64,000 bases of DNA from positions 2,189,857 to 2,253,856 of the forward strand of contig CM067450.1 in the NCBI GenBank assembly GCA_034508935.3, given 5' to 3'. Source of the DNA: Berghia stephanieae (Eukaryota; Mollusca; Gastropoda; Nudibranchia; Aeolidiidae). The notes below the pieces were generated by a model. It did no database searches and was not told the origin of the DNA. It saw only the letters and a list, made by a program, of their open reading frames with translations. This document shows, piece after piece, positions 10,454 through 22,462 of the stretch. A program made the position numbers and the translations under genes. Position 1 is the stretch's first letter; each line of letters starts with the position of its first letter.

Positions 10454-10526
10454 ATACAGCTTGGGGGAGATGGATCACACCGATAACTTTACTTGGATGA
10501 GTCATAAACAACTTTCGTGTTTGCAG

Positions 10527-11096
10527 AACCCAGTCATTCCAGCTGTACTTGTTGATGCTTCCACCCAGGAGCCCATTATTCTTCCACAACCTCCTCCTCC
10601 TCCTCCCTTTGGAATAGCAGGTTATTACCATCCACATCATCAACAACAGCAACAACAACATCTTCATCCTCTTCCTCCTTTACATCAACTACAGCCTTCA
10701 GCTAGTGTCATGACTCCTTATCAGCCCCTAGTCCAATACGTGCCAACGCCATTGTTGCCATACATTCAAGCACCTGCCAACCCTGCTAGTGCTACTGCCA
10801 CAAATTTAGTGATGTGGACTTCAGCGGGATATGGTGAGGTGCCTGAAACTGTTATCTTAGAGCCAAGTGAAGTTGTAACTGTTTTACCAGCAGAGTTGCC
10901 AAATCTTTCAGACACTGTGATAGTGGACTCAAACAGTTCTATACCAGACAATGGTATAGCTCTGACTGAGGTGACCAATTTGAAGAGTGAAGATGGGACT
11001 GCAGAAAAGTTGACAATGCAGACGACACCAGTACCAGCAGTGGAGGATAAAGGCGAGGAGACTCAAGCACAGGAGAAGTGGATCATCGGCCAATGA
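10527..11096 (+). CDS. Terminal exon, gene 1 (unrecognised protein C-terminus)
   Basis: The acceptor tttgcag ends at 10526, and the exon begins in phase 0 with NPVIPAVLVDAS, matching the phase-0 end at 3320. It encodes a proline run, a His/Gln tract (HPHHQQQQQQH), a hydrophobic/proline segment (PLVQYVPTPLLPY) and an acidic Ser/Thr-rich tail ending EKWIIGQ, then TGA. About 189 residues. There is no catalytic motif, signal peptide or clear membrane segment. The composition suits the C-terminus of a transcriptional or RNA-binding regulator or a cytoplasmic tail; I cannot choose. The inserted Penelope-like element ends only 73 bases upstream of the acceptor (its target duplication ends at 10453). 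Confidence 0.78.
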   Translation, partial: NPVIPAVLVDASTQEPIILPQPPPPPPFGIAGYYHPHHQQQQQQHLHPLPPLHQLQPSASVMTPYQPLVQYVPTPLLPYIQAPANPASATATNLVMWTSAGYGEVPETVILEPSEVVTVLPAELPNLSDTVIVDSNSSIPDNGIALTEVTNLKSEDGTAEKLTMQTTPVPAVEDKGEETQAQEKWIIGQ

Positions 11097-12440
11097 ATTG
11101 CTTTCATTCTTTCATTTGTTTAAGTTAACATAAAGAAATGTTCTTTGTGAAACACTATGGAACGTGTAGAATTTATGCCTGCCACATGCACTTATAATAG
11201 TTAGATTTGAACTGACAATTTTAAAGAATTGATTTGGTGGTTCAAATCTCTTCCCTCCCTCCCCTCTTTTCAGATTCATATGTCTCGGATTAGCATTTTA
11301 AAGGCATGGGCTAAATGTTTTATTTATTTATTAGCCGTCATTTGATCTGTGTTCAGATTGGAATGTACATCCTTTTGAAATGATAGTAGATAGAAACATG
11401 GAGTTAAATCCGTAGAGATGGTCGTTTAGAAACACAAATCCATCTCCGGCAAGTCCTTAAAAAACCATTCGTACAGAATCTTTCTTTAAAAAAATAAAAT
11501 CAGGAATTTCAAGAAAATCGGCCCATAGGCTATTTCTATCCTTTTTGTTTGTTGTTTATGTTTGTTAGATTTTGTGTGTCTTGCAAAATGATCAGATATC
11601 TATCATGCTGGTTTTGTCTGGATAGGAATTGGTTTTCAGCTGAAGTTTTTGTCCCCAAATCAAAGTAACCTAAAAGCAAATCATTCTGTTTTGTGACAGT
11701 GGTCTGAGTTTTCCATTCAGAAATAGGCATTTGTGTGTACCAAGTCTACCTCAGAAATAACTTTTCTTTCCGTTTAAATTGAAAATAATTCAACTTTCAT
11801 GTCTGAAAGTTTGCTTGGTTGATCCCAGTTTTCATCTGTTACACCAGCTGAAAAGGATGTCAACATTCTGAGATATTCACAGGAAATTATTAAAATTTTG
11901 GGGGAACAACCATCGAGATGATAATTGTTGGAGAGGGGAAAAAATATTTGCCAGAAAGTTTTTGATATTTTAACCTAATTGCTAATATAGCCAGTATTTA
12001 GTCAAGTTAAGGGAAGGAGAAAGGAGAGAGCTACTGCTGTCCAGTGCTGTACAAAGAGGCAGGCGACACATAGAATTGACTTTGTGATTCAGCAACATAG
12101 ATGGTAAAAAGGAGAATCATAGCTGATATGATGAGAAATGTGTTCAAGAACCGATTTGATAATGGGACAATTTTCCAAATTTGGTGACGTTTTTGCGACA
12201 AACAAATATTAATTCATTTTTTCCTCAGAAAGAATAGGGCATGGAATGCATTGCCACCAGAAATGACCCATATAGAAAATACAGAAATATTCACCAGAGC
12301 GCTTAACACGATTCAGATCTGACACGTATATTGAATGATTGTTTCATGATGGATGTTGTGGTGATGAGTGATGGGTTAAAGGGGCTTTTGATACCAATTG
12401 TGACATGGAAACCTGAACACATGATTTCCTCCCCTGATTT
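11097..12440 (+). other. Probable 3' UTR of gene 1 and following AT-rich sequence
   Basis: No convincing coding sequence is present. An AATAAA at 11493-11498, about 400 bases after the stop, is a candidate polyadenylation signal. The rest is unremarkable AT-rich DNA. Confidence 0.4.
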
Positions 12441-12615
12441 GGTGTGGTGGAAAGGGCAAGTTATTTTTGAGGCAGACTTTGGTGTGGTGGAAAGGAACAG
12501 TTATTTTTGAGGCAGACTTTGGTGTGGTGGAAAGGAACAGTTATTTTTGAGGCAGACTTTGGTGTGGTGGAAAGGAACAGTCAGACACCAGTCAGACACA
12601 GGCAGACTTTGGTCG
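12441..12615. repeat. 40-base tandem repeat, about four copies
   Basis: Units beginning ggtgtggtggaaagg start at 12441, 12481, 12521 and 12561. The last copy degrades into cagacac repeats. Confidence 0.92.
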
Positions 12616-13900
12616 TAAACTGTCTATGCTGGTCATGTTTGAGTTGCTATATTAGTAACTTAGCCGCTGTGATGTTTTAAGAAATATTTCATCTATGATC
12701 AGATGAGACATAAAAAATCTTTGATGAATGGCATTGACGCATTTCATGATCTTGAAGTCATTTAAGCTTTTACAGGTGGCATTTAATTTTGCTCTAGTTT
12801 GAATCAGACCTTGAAAGTTTTCACCAAGAGAGCAATGGCAGTGATTCGACACTGTCTTCATTTCAGTCTGAGTCCGTTGTCATTTCTTATCTATCGGTGA
12901 AACTTTTCAATTTGAATTGACATAAGAAATTCAGTGTCACTGTCCAAGGGTGAAATGAAGAGTCATCCACTATTTTTATTGTTGTTTCCAGTAGTACAGT
13001 GCAAGCCGGCTAAAGGAACTAGTCAAGATATTTCAAGTTTTTGATCTTTTAATATCTATTGAGATTTTATCATATGATTTGGTCTGATTAAATCAATGGT
13101 CGAATATCTCTCAGACTTGCTAACCAAAATGAAATTGTGAAATATTTTGTCTAAAATATTCAAAGATGAGAATGTTTACAGAAAACAGGTGTAAATAAAA
13201 TTGATCAAAAGTGGTTTCAGCTTTTTGAATGGACTTTTGTTACTGGGTATTCTGACACATCCAAGAATGGCTTGTATTGAATTTGGAGTCGCAGAAGAGA
13301 TTTTGAGTTGTCAATGGATATTGAGATTCTCGAGCCATCTGCTGCCAGCCTGATCCATCCCTAAAATTATTACAAGTCTGACACAAGCTGACAAAATTCA
13401 TCTTTTTTTTATGGACCAGAAAATGTTTACTTTAATTGTTGATGAATTAATTTCTGGACCCCAATCTGTCTAAAACACTAAAGCCTTTGGCCTCTTAGTT
13501 GACCAGTTGAATGTCATTGTAACCTATGGATAGTTCTCTTGACATTTTTTGTCTGAAATGATTAATTATGTCTTTGTGCTACAGATTTGTTGGTAACTTA
13601 GCATTTGTATTTCGCTTCTGGAAATCAAAAGTAAAGTTTTAAGAACTTATTTTTTTTTTTTTTGGTAGAAAATATGAAGGAAAAAAATTTGCTATTTTCT
13701 GGGGCTGTGTATATGGATAATTGAAGTCACAAAATGGTTGGGTCTCTCCATCGTTGGCTCGCACTGTACTATGATTGTCAGTTGTTCTAGTGGTGTTGTT
13801 TGTCTTTGTGATCGATGCTATGTGGATGTTTTAATTTCATGGTTGGAATTGATAGAGATTCACATTCAAGAGGGTCAGGGGGACAAGTCTTTTGTCTGGT
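12616..13900. other. AT-rich sequence, nothing recognised
   Basis: No exon with good splice sites and no repeat of note was found by eye. Confidence 0.4.
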
Positions 13901-13904
13901 CATT

Positions 13905-15632
13905 CTGTCCCTATTATTCTATCTGTCATTGTTTGAAGTCATTCTATCCGTCATTGTTTGAAGTCATTCTATCCGTCATTGTTTGAAGTCATTCTATCCG
14001 TCATTGTTTGAAGTCATTCTATCCGTCATTGTTTGAAGTCATTCTATCCATCATTGTTTGAAGTCATTCTATCCGTCATTGTTTGAAGTCATTCTATCCG
14101 TCATTGTTTGAAGTAATTCTATCCATCATTGTTTGAAGTCATTCTATCCATCAGTAATTCTATCCGTCATTGTTTGAAGTCATTGTATCCGTCATTGTTT
14201 GAAGTCATTCTATCCGTCATTGTTTGAAGTCATTCTATCCATCATTGTTTGAAGCAATTCTACCTGTCATTGTTTGAAGTCATTCTATCCGTCATTGTTT
14301 GAAGTCATTCTATCCATCAGTAATTCTATCCGTCATTGTTTGAAGTCATTCTATCCGTCATTGTTTGAAGTCATTCTATCCGTCATTGTTTGAAGTCATT
14401 CTCTCCCTCATTGTTTGAAGCAATTCTACCTGTCATTGTTTGAAGTCATTCTATCTGTCATTGCTTGAAGTCATTCTACCTGTCATTGTTTGAAGTAATT
14501 CTACCTGTCATTGTTTGAAGTCATTCTACCTGTCATTGTTTGAAGTCGTTCTATCTGTCATTGTTTGAAGTCATTCTACCTGTCATTGTTTGAAGTAATT
14601 CTACCTGTCATTGTTTGAAGTCATTCTACCTGTCATTGTTTGAAGTCGTTCTATCTGTCATTGTTTGAAGTCATTCTATCTGTCATTGTTTGAAGTCATT
14701 CTATCCATCATTGTTTGAAGTCATTCTATCCCTCATTGTTTGAAGTAATTCTATCCATCAGTAATTCTATCCGTCTTTGTTTGAAGTCATTGTATCTGTC
14801 ATTGTTTGAAGTAATTCTATCTGTCATTGTTTGAAGTCATTCTATCCATCATTGTTTGAAGTCATTCTATCCCTCATTGTTTGAAGTCCTCGTTGTTTGA
14901 AGCAATTCTACCTGTCATTGTTTGAAGTCATTCTACTTGTTATTGCTTGAAGTCATTCTACCTGTCATTGTTTGAAGTCATTCTACCTGTCATTGTTTGA
15001 AGTCATTCTACCTGTCATTGTTTGAAGTCGTTCTATCCCTCATTGTTTGAAGCAATTCTACCTGTCATTGTTTGAAGTCATTCTACCTGTCATTGTTTGA
15101 AGTAATTCTATCCGTCATTGTTTGAAGTAATTCTATCTGTCATTGTTTGAAGTCATTCTATCCGTCATTGTTTGAAGTCATTCTATCCGTCATTGTTAGA
15201 AGTCATTCTATCCGTCATTGTTAGAAGTCATTCTATCCGTCATTGTTTGAAGTCATTCTCTCCGTCATTGTTTGAAGTTATTCTATCCGTCATTGTTAGA
15301 AGTCATTCTATCCGTCATTGTTTGAAGTAATTCTATCCGTCATTGTTTGAAGTCATTCTATCCATCATTGTTTGAAGTCATTCTATCCGTCATTGTTAGA
15401 AGTCATTCTATCCGTCATTGTTTGAAGTAATTCTATCCGTCATTGTTTGAAGTCATTCTATCTGTCATTGTTTGAAGTCATTCTATCCGTCATTGTTTGA
15501 AGCAATTCTATCTGTCATTGTTTGAAGTAATTCTATCTGTCATTGTTTGAAGTCATTCTACCTGTCATTGTTTGAAGTAATTCTATCTGTCATTGGTTGA
15601 AGTAATTCTATATGTCATTGGTTGAAGTCAGG
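13905..15632. repeat. 25-base minisatellite, about 69 units
   Basis: The unit is gtcattctatcc + gtcattgtttgaa with single-base variants (tatcc/tacct/tatct, gtttg/gttag). A shorter element, atccatcagtaattct, recurs near 14150, 14315 and 14757, showing amplification of multi-unit blocks. Unit variants are clustered: the tacct form at 14420-15080, the gttag form at 15195-15410. Confidence 0.95.
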
Positions 15633-15825
15633 GCTTTCAGATTTGGACAATGAATATCTGGTTTTATTGTCGAATTTTCTCAAATTGTATATTTTAAAAT
15701 TTATATGAAAAACATGAATATCCAAAAGTTATCGAATGTTGTTGGTATAATATATTTCATTTGTGGGGAGAAGTCATTTAAATTTAACAATACTATTCTA
15801 AATGAGAAATGTTTTTCATATAGTA

Positions 15826-16045
15826 CAGTGAGTGGAGCATGAAACTCACCAACAAGGTCCTGGATTCAGTTCCAGTTTTTTTATGACCCTACTGTCCACC
15901 CAGCAGTGATAGCTGGGTCTGTCAAAAAAAGATAAAGATACTTTTATGACAGGAAATGGCCCATCCAAAGAGTAACAAGTGGAGCTTTCCGTCTGCTTTA
16001 CTCAACCAAGTGAAACTGGAATAAACTCCAGCTCCTTGAGCTTTA
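15826..16045 (+). mobile_element. SINE-like repeat, family S2
   Basis: The head (gagtggagcatgaaactcacc...cctggattcagttccag) is tRNA-like and decayed. The diagnostic body ctactgtccacccagcagtgatagctgggtctgtc recurs at 34690 (-), 36105 (+) and 59765 (+). Confidence 0.55.
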
Positions 16046-16783
16046 GTTTTTGGAAAATGGACGACGAAATATGAATTAGTCAACAAGAAAGTATTTTAGT
16101 TTTGTACACCATCATGTATTTTTGTTTGTTTTTGTTTTTAAGGTATTGGCTTCTTTCTTCGTGAATAGAATGTCAGTCTTACATCGAAGGGCTAAGACCA
16201 TATTTCTCATTTTACCTATTTCTGGAAATATTTTTGGCTTCACTGAATCCCTTGTCAACTTTTGATAAAAAAATTTCACTTCAAATATAAAGATAATGTT
16301 AAGACAGGTCCATGGTGTTAGGAGAAGTCGAAGGATAAATGATTCAATTTAAACGTTTTACAGTGGTGCTTGTTGTGCTCAATGCAATTAGGGGCGCTTG
16401 TCTCGATGGAGAGTGCCAATGATGATGTCATTCTAGTCGTGTAAAGCTGTCATTTACACACTCTTGGCATTAGCTGTAAATGACAGTTTATTGGAAGTTA
16501 TGTAAATAACACCATCTCATTTTAATGTTATTGTTTTATTTTCAGTTGTGTAAAATATTTGATTTATCTGTTTGTCTTATTCTTTCTTTACTTTCTTTTT
16601 TCCCTTCTTCTTGTATCAGTATCAGATACGTGACCAATTGTTTAAGTTCCGTTTCGTGATGAATACTGAAATTTGATCTCAGCAGCTAACTCATAAAACT
16701 GGGTTTAAATTAGATTAAATGCTCCTTTAAAAGGAGTTTGTTTCGTTTCTGAAATGCAATACAATGTTCTTCATATCTAATTG

Positions 16784-17094
16784 TGGGGCTATGTGGTCTA
16801 GTGGTATGACACTGACACTCGCTTTTCGGATCGGAAGGTCCTGGGTTTGAGCCTTGCTCGGCGCATAGTGAGTCCTTGGAAATGACTCTTTACTCACATT
16901 CTCTCATCAGGTGTAAAATGAGTACCTGACCGTTAACAGCGTTGTCTCTGTCTGGAAAAAAATTGTATTATTGCCTAATAGGCGTCATGTCTCGTTCTAC
17001 TTGTTATATGTTGCTATTGGTCAGAGACCCTATGTAAAGCACTTTGAGCACGTTTAGTGGGTATTGCCCTGTATAAAGGCTCAATTTAAAAAAC
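16784..17094 (+). mobile_element. SINE-like repeat, family S1
   Basis: Head to tail copy: ctatgtggtctagtggtatg, B box gggtttgagcc, body with ctcacattctctc, tail aaagcactttgagcacg...tgtataaagg. It ends in an A-rich tail. Confidence 0.82.
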
Positions 17095-17944
17095 AAAACA
17101 AGGAATTCAGTATGTTATAAACCCTCAGTGTATTTCCAATCAACTGCTGAACGGAAAAACGTAAGGACATAATGTCTTTTTACTGGAGTTCATCACTCAG
17201 AAAGGGATCAGTCTATGTGGTTGGTTAAAAGTTCAGTCAATTTTTGCCTTCTGAATTGGCAACCCTGCTAAACGAATACTGGATATAATGCAAATGTTGT
17301 TGCTTATAATTGGAAGAAATAAATATCAATGATGAAATGGAATGGAAGGTTCAATGGAATTCATGAAGACAGACCATGTGAATGTGCATTGTTCAGGTTT
17401 CCCCTTTGTCAAGGAAACACGATGAATGCAGCAACATTTGACGTTTCAATTCTTTTTGACCATTGTTATTTATTTCTGCTTGTCTTAATCAATTCTTTTG
17501 TTTCATTTTGGGCCGATTCGTCCAGACAATGTCACAACAATGAAAGCAATGGGTCACTACTTCTATCTTTTTATTTTATTCTGTGGTTATAGTTATAATA
17601 CTTGTGACATTTTGTTGTTTATTTTGGTATTTGTTGTATGTTGATAATACTTCCAATCAAAGATGCTTACTATTTACTTAACCCCGTCCACACCAACTAC
17701 AGGAAAATGGTCACATTTGTTACGATACCAACAACCAACATTTTTCTTTTTCAAATTTCTTTTGTACATCGTGAAATTTAAAGAAAATGAACAGTGTGTC
17801 GTGATAGAGCATGCTTTGCTAAGGAAATTCTGTATCGCAATTACTTACTGCTATTGCGACTGCTATTGCGTTTGAGTGGTAACAAACTAATTTTGTGTTT
17901 GTTGGGTGCAAAGTTTTGGGGAAAATCCTTAAAATGGCTGGTAA

Positions 17945-18210
17945 GAAGAGAGTTAATGCTTGGCGGCCAACTGCCCTGATAATATCGAAATTGTCCCGAT
18001 CTGAGAAAAATTTGAAGAAAAAACAAAACAGAACAAAAATGTGTCCCAGGATTATGCTTTTTTGACAAGCAAATTAACGCAAGAAACAGAGACGGCTCTA
18101 AATGTATATTATATTATTTGATAATAGTCCAAACCCACAGCTGTTTTGGGTTATGATGGCATTGTGCTTTAGGGTGTCCCGTTTTAACTCTTTGAAAAGT
18201 TGGCCACTAT
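17945..18210 (+). repeat. Dispersed repeat Rep-C, copy 1
   Basis: It shares with 21595-21862 the order: ctgatnnnatcg...gtccc, aggattatgct, gacatgcaaatt-like, gctctaaat, tagtccaaac, acagctg, gtgtcc.gttttaactctttgaaaagtt. Ends are not defined. Confidence 0.55.
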
Positions 18211-19244
18211 ATTAATATTAAATAGCTGGAGTGAAAGTTTATTGGGAGAAGAAAAAAAAACGAAACATAAATGGTGATGGACTCTGAAGGGAGAGAGAGT
18301 ATATTTTTGATGAAGGATGAGATGGTTTGAGAATGGTCCTCTGACTGTTTGAAGGAACTGAGCAAATTCCTCACACTGATCACTTCAATACAAAATGATT
18401 TGCACTGTGTGAATGTGCAGCCTGTTTTACTCCTTCATATTGGTCAGTTGTTTTGTTGAATCCCCCATCAGGGAATGCTGGAATATATAATAGATATGAA
18501 CATTTATGTGGTGTTTTCAAGGGATTTACCATGGTCAATGCGCTTCACGGTTGGTTCATTTATTCCCACAGCAGATCATACAGAACCTTATTTCCATTTC
18601 ATACAGTACAAGTCACCTCTTAGGCATAATTTTTTTACTAACACTCATACAGTATCCATCACTGTCTGTAGTCAGGTACCTGAATGTTGGTAAACAGAAG
18701 ATTTTATGTTTGGTTCCTAGTTGAGGAAAACTTTTTGGGAGGTAGGGGGGGGGGGGGGGGAGGAATGATGTTCTTTCAGCTTTGTACAGCACTTTCCGTA
18801 AATACCTTTTCAGGTTTGAAAGATGAACTAAAAAGATCAGTCCTTGTCTTGTATTATTAGATAAAGACATGGGACCACAGAAGTATGGATGATTCAGTGT
18901 GATTGTTTATCTGGTTGAGAAAATGTGTGTGGTTGGATTGTATTGGATTGGATTGCACCCGTATACAGTATCACTTTCTATTGAATATTCACAGTTTTTG
19001 TGTGAATTGGTCTATTTTAAATGTCATTTTATGCTTAAGTTTTCCGTCTCTATGTACTTATTATATAAGATGAAATATTGTTGTTGTTTTACTTTGGTTT
19101 TACAGCATTGACAAATTACAGCACATTCATGTTGATGGAAAGGTTGACTTTATATATAAATATCATATATGTAATATAAAATTTATTGTCCAAAAATCTT
19201 TTTTTTTTTTTTTTTTTTGACTTGATTGGTTGTTTTTTTTTCCT

Positions 19245-19355
19245 CCTGTGTGAAGTATTGGTTTGTTTGTTGTCGTTTGATTGGTTTGTTTGTTGTCGTT
19301 TGATTGGTTTGTTTGTTGTTGTCGTTTGATTGGTTTGTTTGTTGTCGTTTGAGTT
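19245..19355. repeat. 24-27-base tandem repeat (gtttgttgtcgtttgattg)
   Basis: Four copies of ttggtttgtttgttgtcgt, followed by an (ATTC)n stretch at 19432-19475. Confidence 0.85.
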
Positions 19356-20554
19356 GTCCATTCGTCCTCTGGTGTTCTATTTCTTCATTCATCTCATCAT
19401 TTTAGTCATTCCACTATTTCAATCACTAACACATTCATTCGTTCATTCATTCATTCGTTCATTCATTCATTCATCTATGCCTTATTTTCATCACATCTCG
19501 CACCCACGTTCTAAAAACAGTTTGTATAGAATTCATGGAACAGCTATATATACAGTTTTACAGTTTATCTAAAAGACCTCTCTTTTCCTATACTGGGATC
19601 ATTTGGATCAGTTTTTGAAATCAACATTCCATCAATTTAGACAAAGTATCCAGTATCCTCCAGACCTGCCACTGCTACCAATTTGACACAGATTTTTTTT
19701 GAAATAAATGAAATAAATTAATGTTATTCATCCATAAGGACATTGGTTTTATTCGGCCCAATTCACAATTTTATTTTATAACCAAAATTCCAAAAAGAAA
19801 GATTTGTTAAATTCTGGTTTTTTACTCAAAAATTAATATGAAAGCAAAGTTCAGTACGCACTTCTTTTCTTGAGAATGTTAAAATGACAGTATCGGAAAA
19901 AGAAATGATGTATTTTGGATGGATAGTAATTTGTTTTTTCAAATTTCAGTATTTCTGTAAGTGAATAAAGATTGTTATGTGTGGCAGATGTGGATGAAAT
20001 AAAACTGATGGAGTCAACACTCATTCAAGGTCAGATGAAGAACAAAAATTGACTCGAGTAACTTAAATTTGGTCTGGATTAATTCTCCCATCATTAGAAA
20101 ATTTTTACTTTTCTTGTCAATTGATGGGTCAAGGTCAAATATGGCTTCCATACCTGCCTATTATTACGGACCGTCCGTAATTGTTACAGAAGTGTAAGGA
20201 CAATTACGGATTTATGGAAATAGAAGAAATATTACTGATACAAATGGTTGCAACGTTAAATTGAAAAGTAATAATTTATTTTTTCATTATTTACCGCATA
20301 AAAAAATCTCAATGCCTCGGCTGGCGTCGAGTGACGTGATCGACTCGACACGGAAACTTTGCCCTCATCGGGTAGTTTATTTTACATATATAAATGGGTG
20401 TATCTATCATTAATTTTGTTTGCTTTAGTATTACTGAAATTTGACCATTAATGACTGATGAATTTTGTATCTTACTGACTTTGAAATTTTCAAGTAGGCA
20501 GGTATGGGCTTCTGTAAAAGCCAAGTTGGAATCAATGACTTTCTTGCCATTGGG

Positions 20555-20705
20555 CAATGGGTTAGAAACATGAAATACATTGGTGAAGGGATGGATGATG
20601 ATATACAAACAATGAAATTCAAAAAAAAGTGTGGAGCGGGCACTTATTTCAATAATGATGAGAAATATAGTAAATGGAGAAGTGCCAGATGAAGACAGGA
20701 TAAAG
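20555..20705 (+). repeat. Solo left arm of foldback family F2
   Basis: The sequence gtggagc.ggcacttat...agaaat...gaagtgccaga.gaagaca matches the left arm of the tRNA-centred foldback at 49640-49757. Here it is not followed by the tRNA-like centre. Confidence 0.6.
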
Positions 20706-20707
20706 AT

Positions 20708-20804
20708 ATATATATATATATATATCTCCCCCCCCCCTCTCTCTCTCTCCCTCTCTCTCTCTCCCTCTCTCTCTCTCCCTCTCTCTCTCTCTCCCTCTCT
20801 CTCC

Positions 20805-20868
<64 letters not shown>

Positions 20869-20876
20869 CTCTCAAC
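20708..20876. repeat. (TA)n then (CT)n microsatellite
   Basis: A short (TA) run, nine C, then about 150 bases of CT/CCT. Confidence 0.95.
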
Positions 20877-21594
20877 CAGTTGGACCCCAAGTTTGTCTCG
20901 GACACTGCAATAATTCTCTGTTTACATCTGGCCCTTCTCCTCACAATCTATTTCTCATCATTATACAACAAACAATGGAAATGTACGAGGACATTCCACC
21001 AAAGACATGTTTGTTTTTACCACTTTCTTTTGTCGTTTGCCATTCAACCAAAATGCTTTCAATTCAAAATCAATTGAAAATCTCCGTTCTGATTGGTTAG
21101 GTGTTGACAAAAGTAGGATAAAGTAAAAGCATTCATGTCGTGTTGACAACCTCAGGGAAACCCCGTACATTTAGATAATAATTGCCATTCCTGTGATGTT
21201 CCCCCTATACTGGATTCCCAAAGATGTAATCGATTCAGACAGACACACACACACACACACACAGAGATAAGAGATATTTTGCATCTTACAAGTCATCAAC
21301 TTTTACGAGTCCTGCTGCTCAGCCAAAGATGCAAAGTTGATTGAGTCAAAAGTTTTAGGTCCACGAGGATGATTGCAGTGCTGTCAATGCCTATTTGAAA
21401 TCATCTTTCTTGATGTGACTCATATGGATAAGCCTCTGTTGAAAGAGGGAAACACAATGCTATGTATAGTATAGTCAGTGGATATAGCAATTGCAGCAAA
21501 TGATACACGCCACCCTTAAATGGTTAATACTATACAATAAAATGCCATTCTCCTCCGACAGTCCTTATATTATTGATATATTATACAGAAGTAT

Positions 21595-21862
21595 AGCAGC
21601 CAGCTGTCCTGATGAAATCGGGACAGTCCCCTTTTGGCAAATTTGTTTATTATGGAAAGGACCCTTGCACCGCACAGGATTATGCTATTTTTTCTTTCTT
21701 TCTTTCTTTTTTTTTTGGACATGCAAATTTAAACAAGGAGCAGAAAAAAGCTCTAAATCAAGATCATATTATATAATAGTCCAAACATACAGCTGAATTG
21801 TATTGGGTTGTGACGGTATTGGGCAATATGGTGTCCTGTTTTAGCTCTTTGAAAAGTTGTTA
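21595..21862 (+). repeat. Dispersed repeat Rep-C, copy 2
   Basis: Parallels 17945-18210. It carries ctgtcctgatgaaatcggga, aggattatgctatttt, caaatttaaac, gctctaaatc, atagtccaaac and tcctgttttagctctttgaaaa. Confidence 0.55.
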
Positions 21863-22373
21863 GCTTTATAGAAAAGAAGTGAAGATAACTAGCTGGGTGT
21901 CTTTAACTCTTCATCATTTGGGTATTTCTCTATACAGCATCATTTACACGACAAAAGTTAAAAGTTTCTGGTCAGCCAGATGGTCCTTTACAACTGTCTT
22001 TGCTGATTATTTTTTTAAAATCAAACAATAGTGGTATTGGATAAAAGACATTGACACAAATTTGAAGCCAGTTTTATCCTATAACAACCCAACTGACGAT
22101 GTGAAAACCAATCTGTGGAAAACTCCAGGGAATGTCAAGAGGAAACAAAATTCTCTTCCTTGAGTCAATACAAGGCCAAATATTTTACAATATGACAAAT
22201 ATGTCACCAAGCCTACTGTGAAAAAGTTGATTGTTACTTTGTAAAAACAAAAGAAATAACCAAAATCAGGCTGTTTTCGTTGTGAGAATTGCCACAAAGG
22301 CAAATCATGACATGAATATGTGATGGTCCAAGATAACACCCAGTAACACATTCTGAGATTATGGCCTTCTTTT

Positions 22374-22374
22374 A

Positions 22375-22444
<70 letters not shown>

Positions 22445-22462
22445 GTTGTTGTTGTTGTTGTT
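22374..22462. repeat. (ATT)n(GTT)n microsatellite
   Basis: About 23 ATT units followed by five or six GTT units. Confidence 0.97.

Noticed and set aside
10461-10526. Coding extension upstream of the terminal exon of gene 1 (MGEMDHTDNFTWMSHK)
   Set aside because: The tttgcag acceptor at 10526 and phase agreement with 3320 place the exon start at 10527; the upstream part is intron.
20160-20185. Palindrome attacggac c gtccgtaat as an operator-like site
   Set aside because: A single short palindrome in AT-rich DNA with no nearby promoter or exon; chance is enough.
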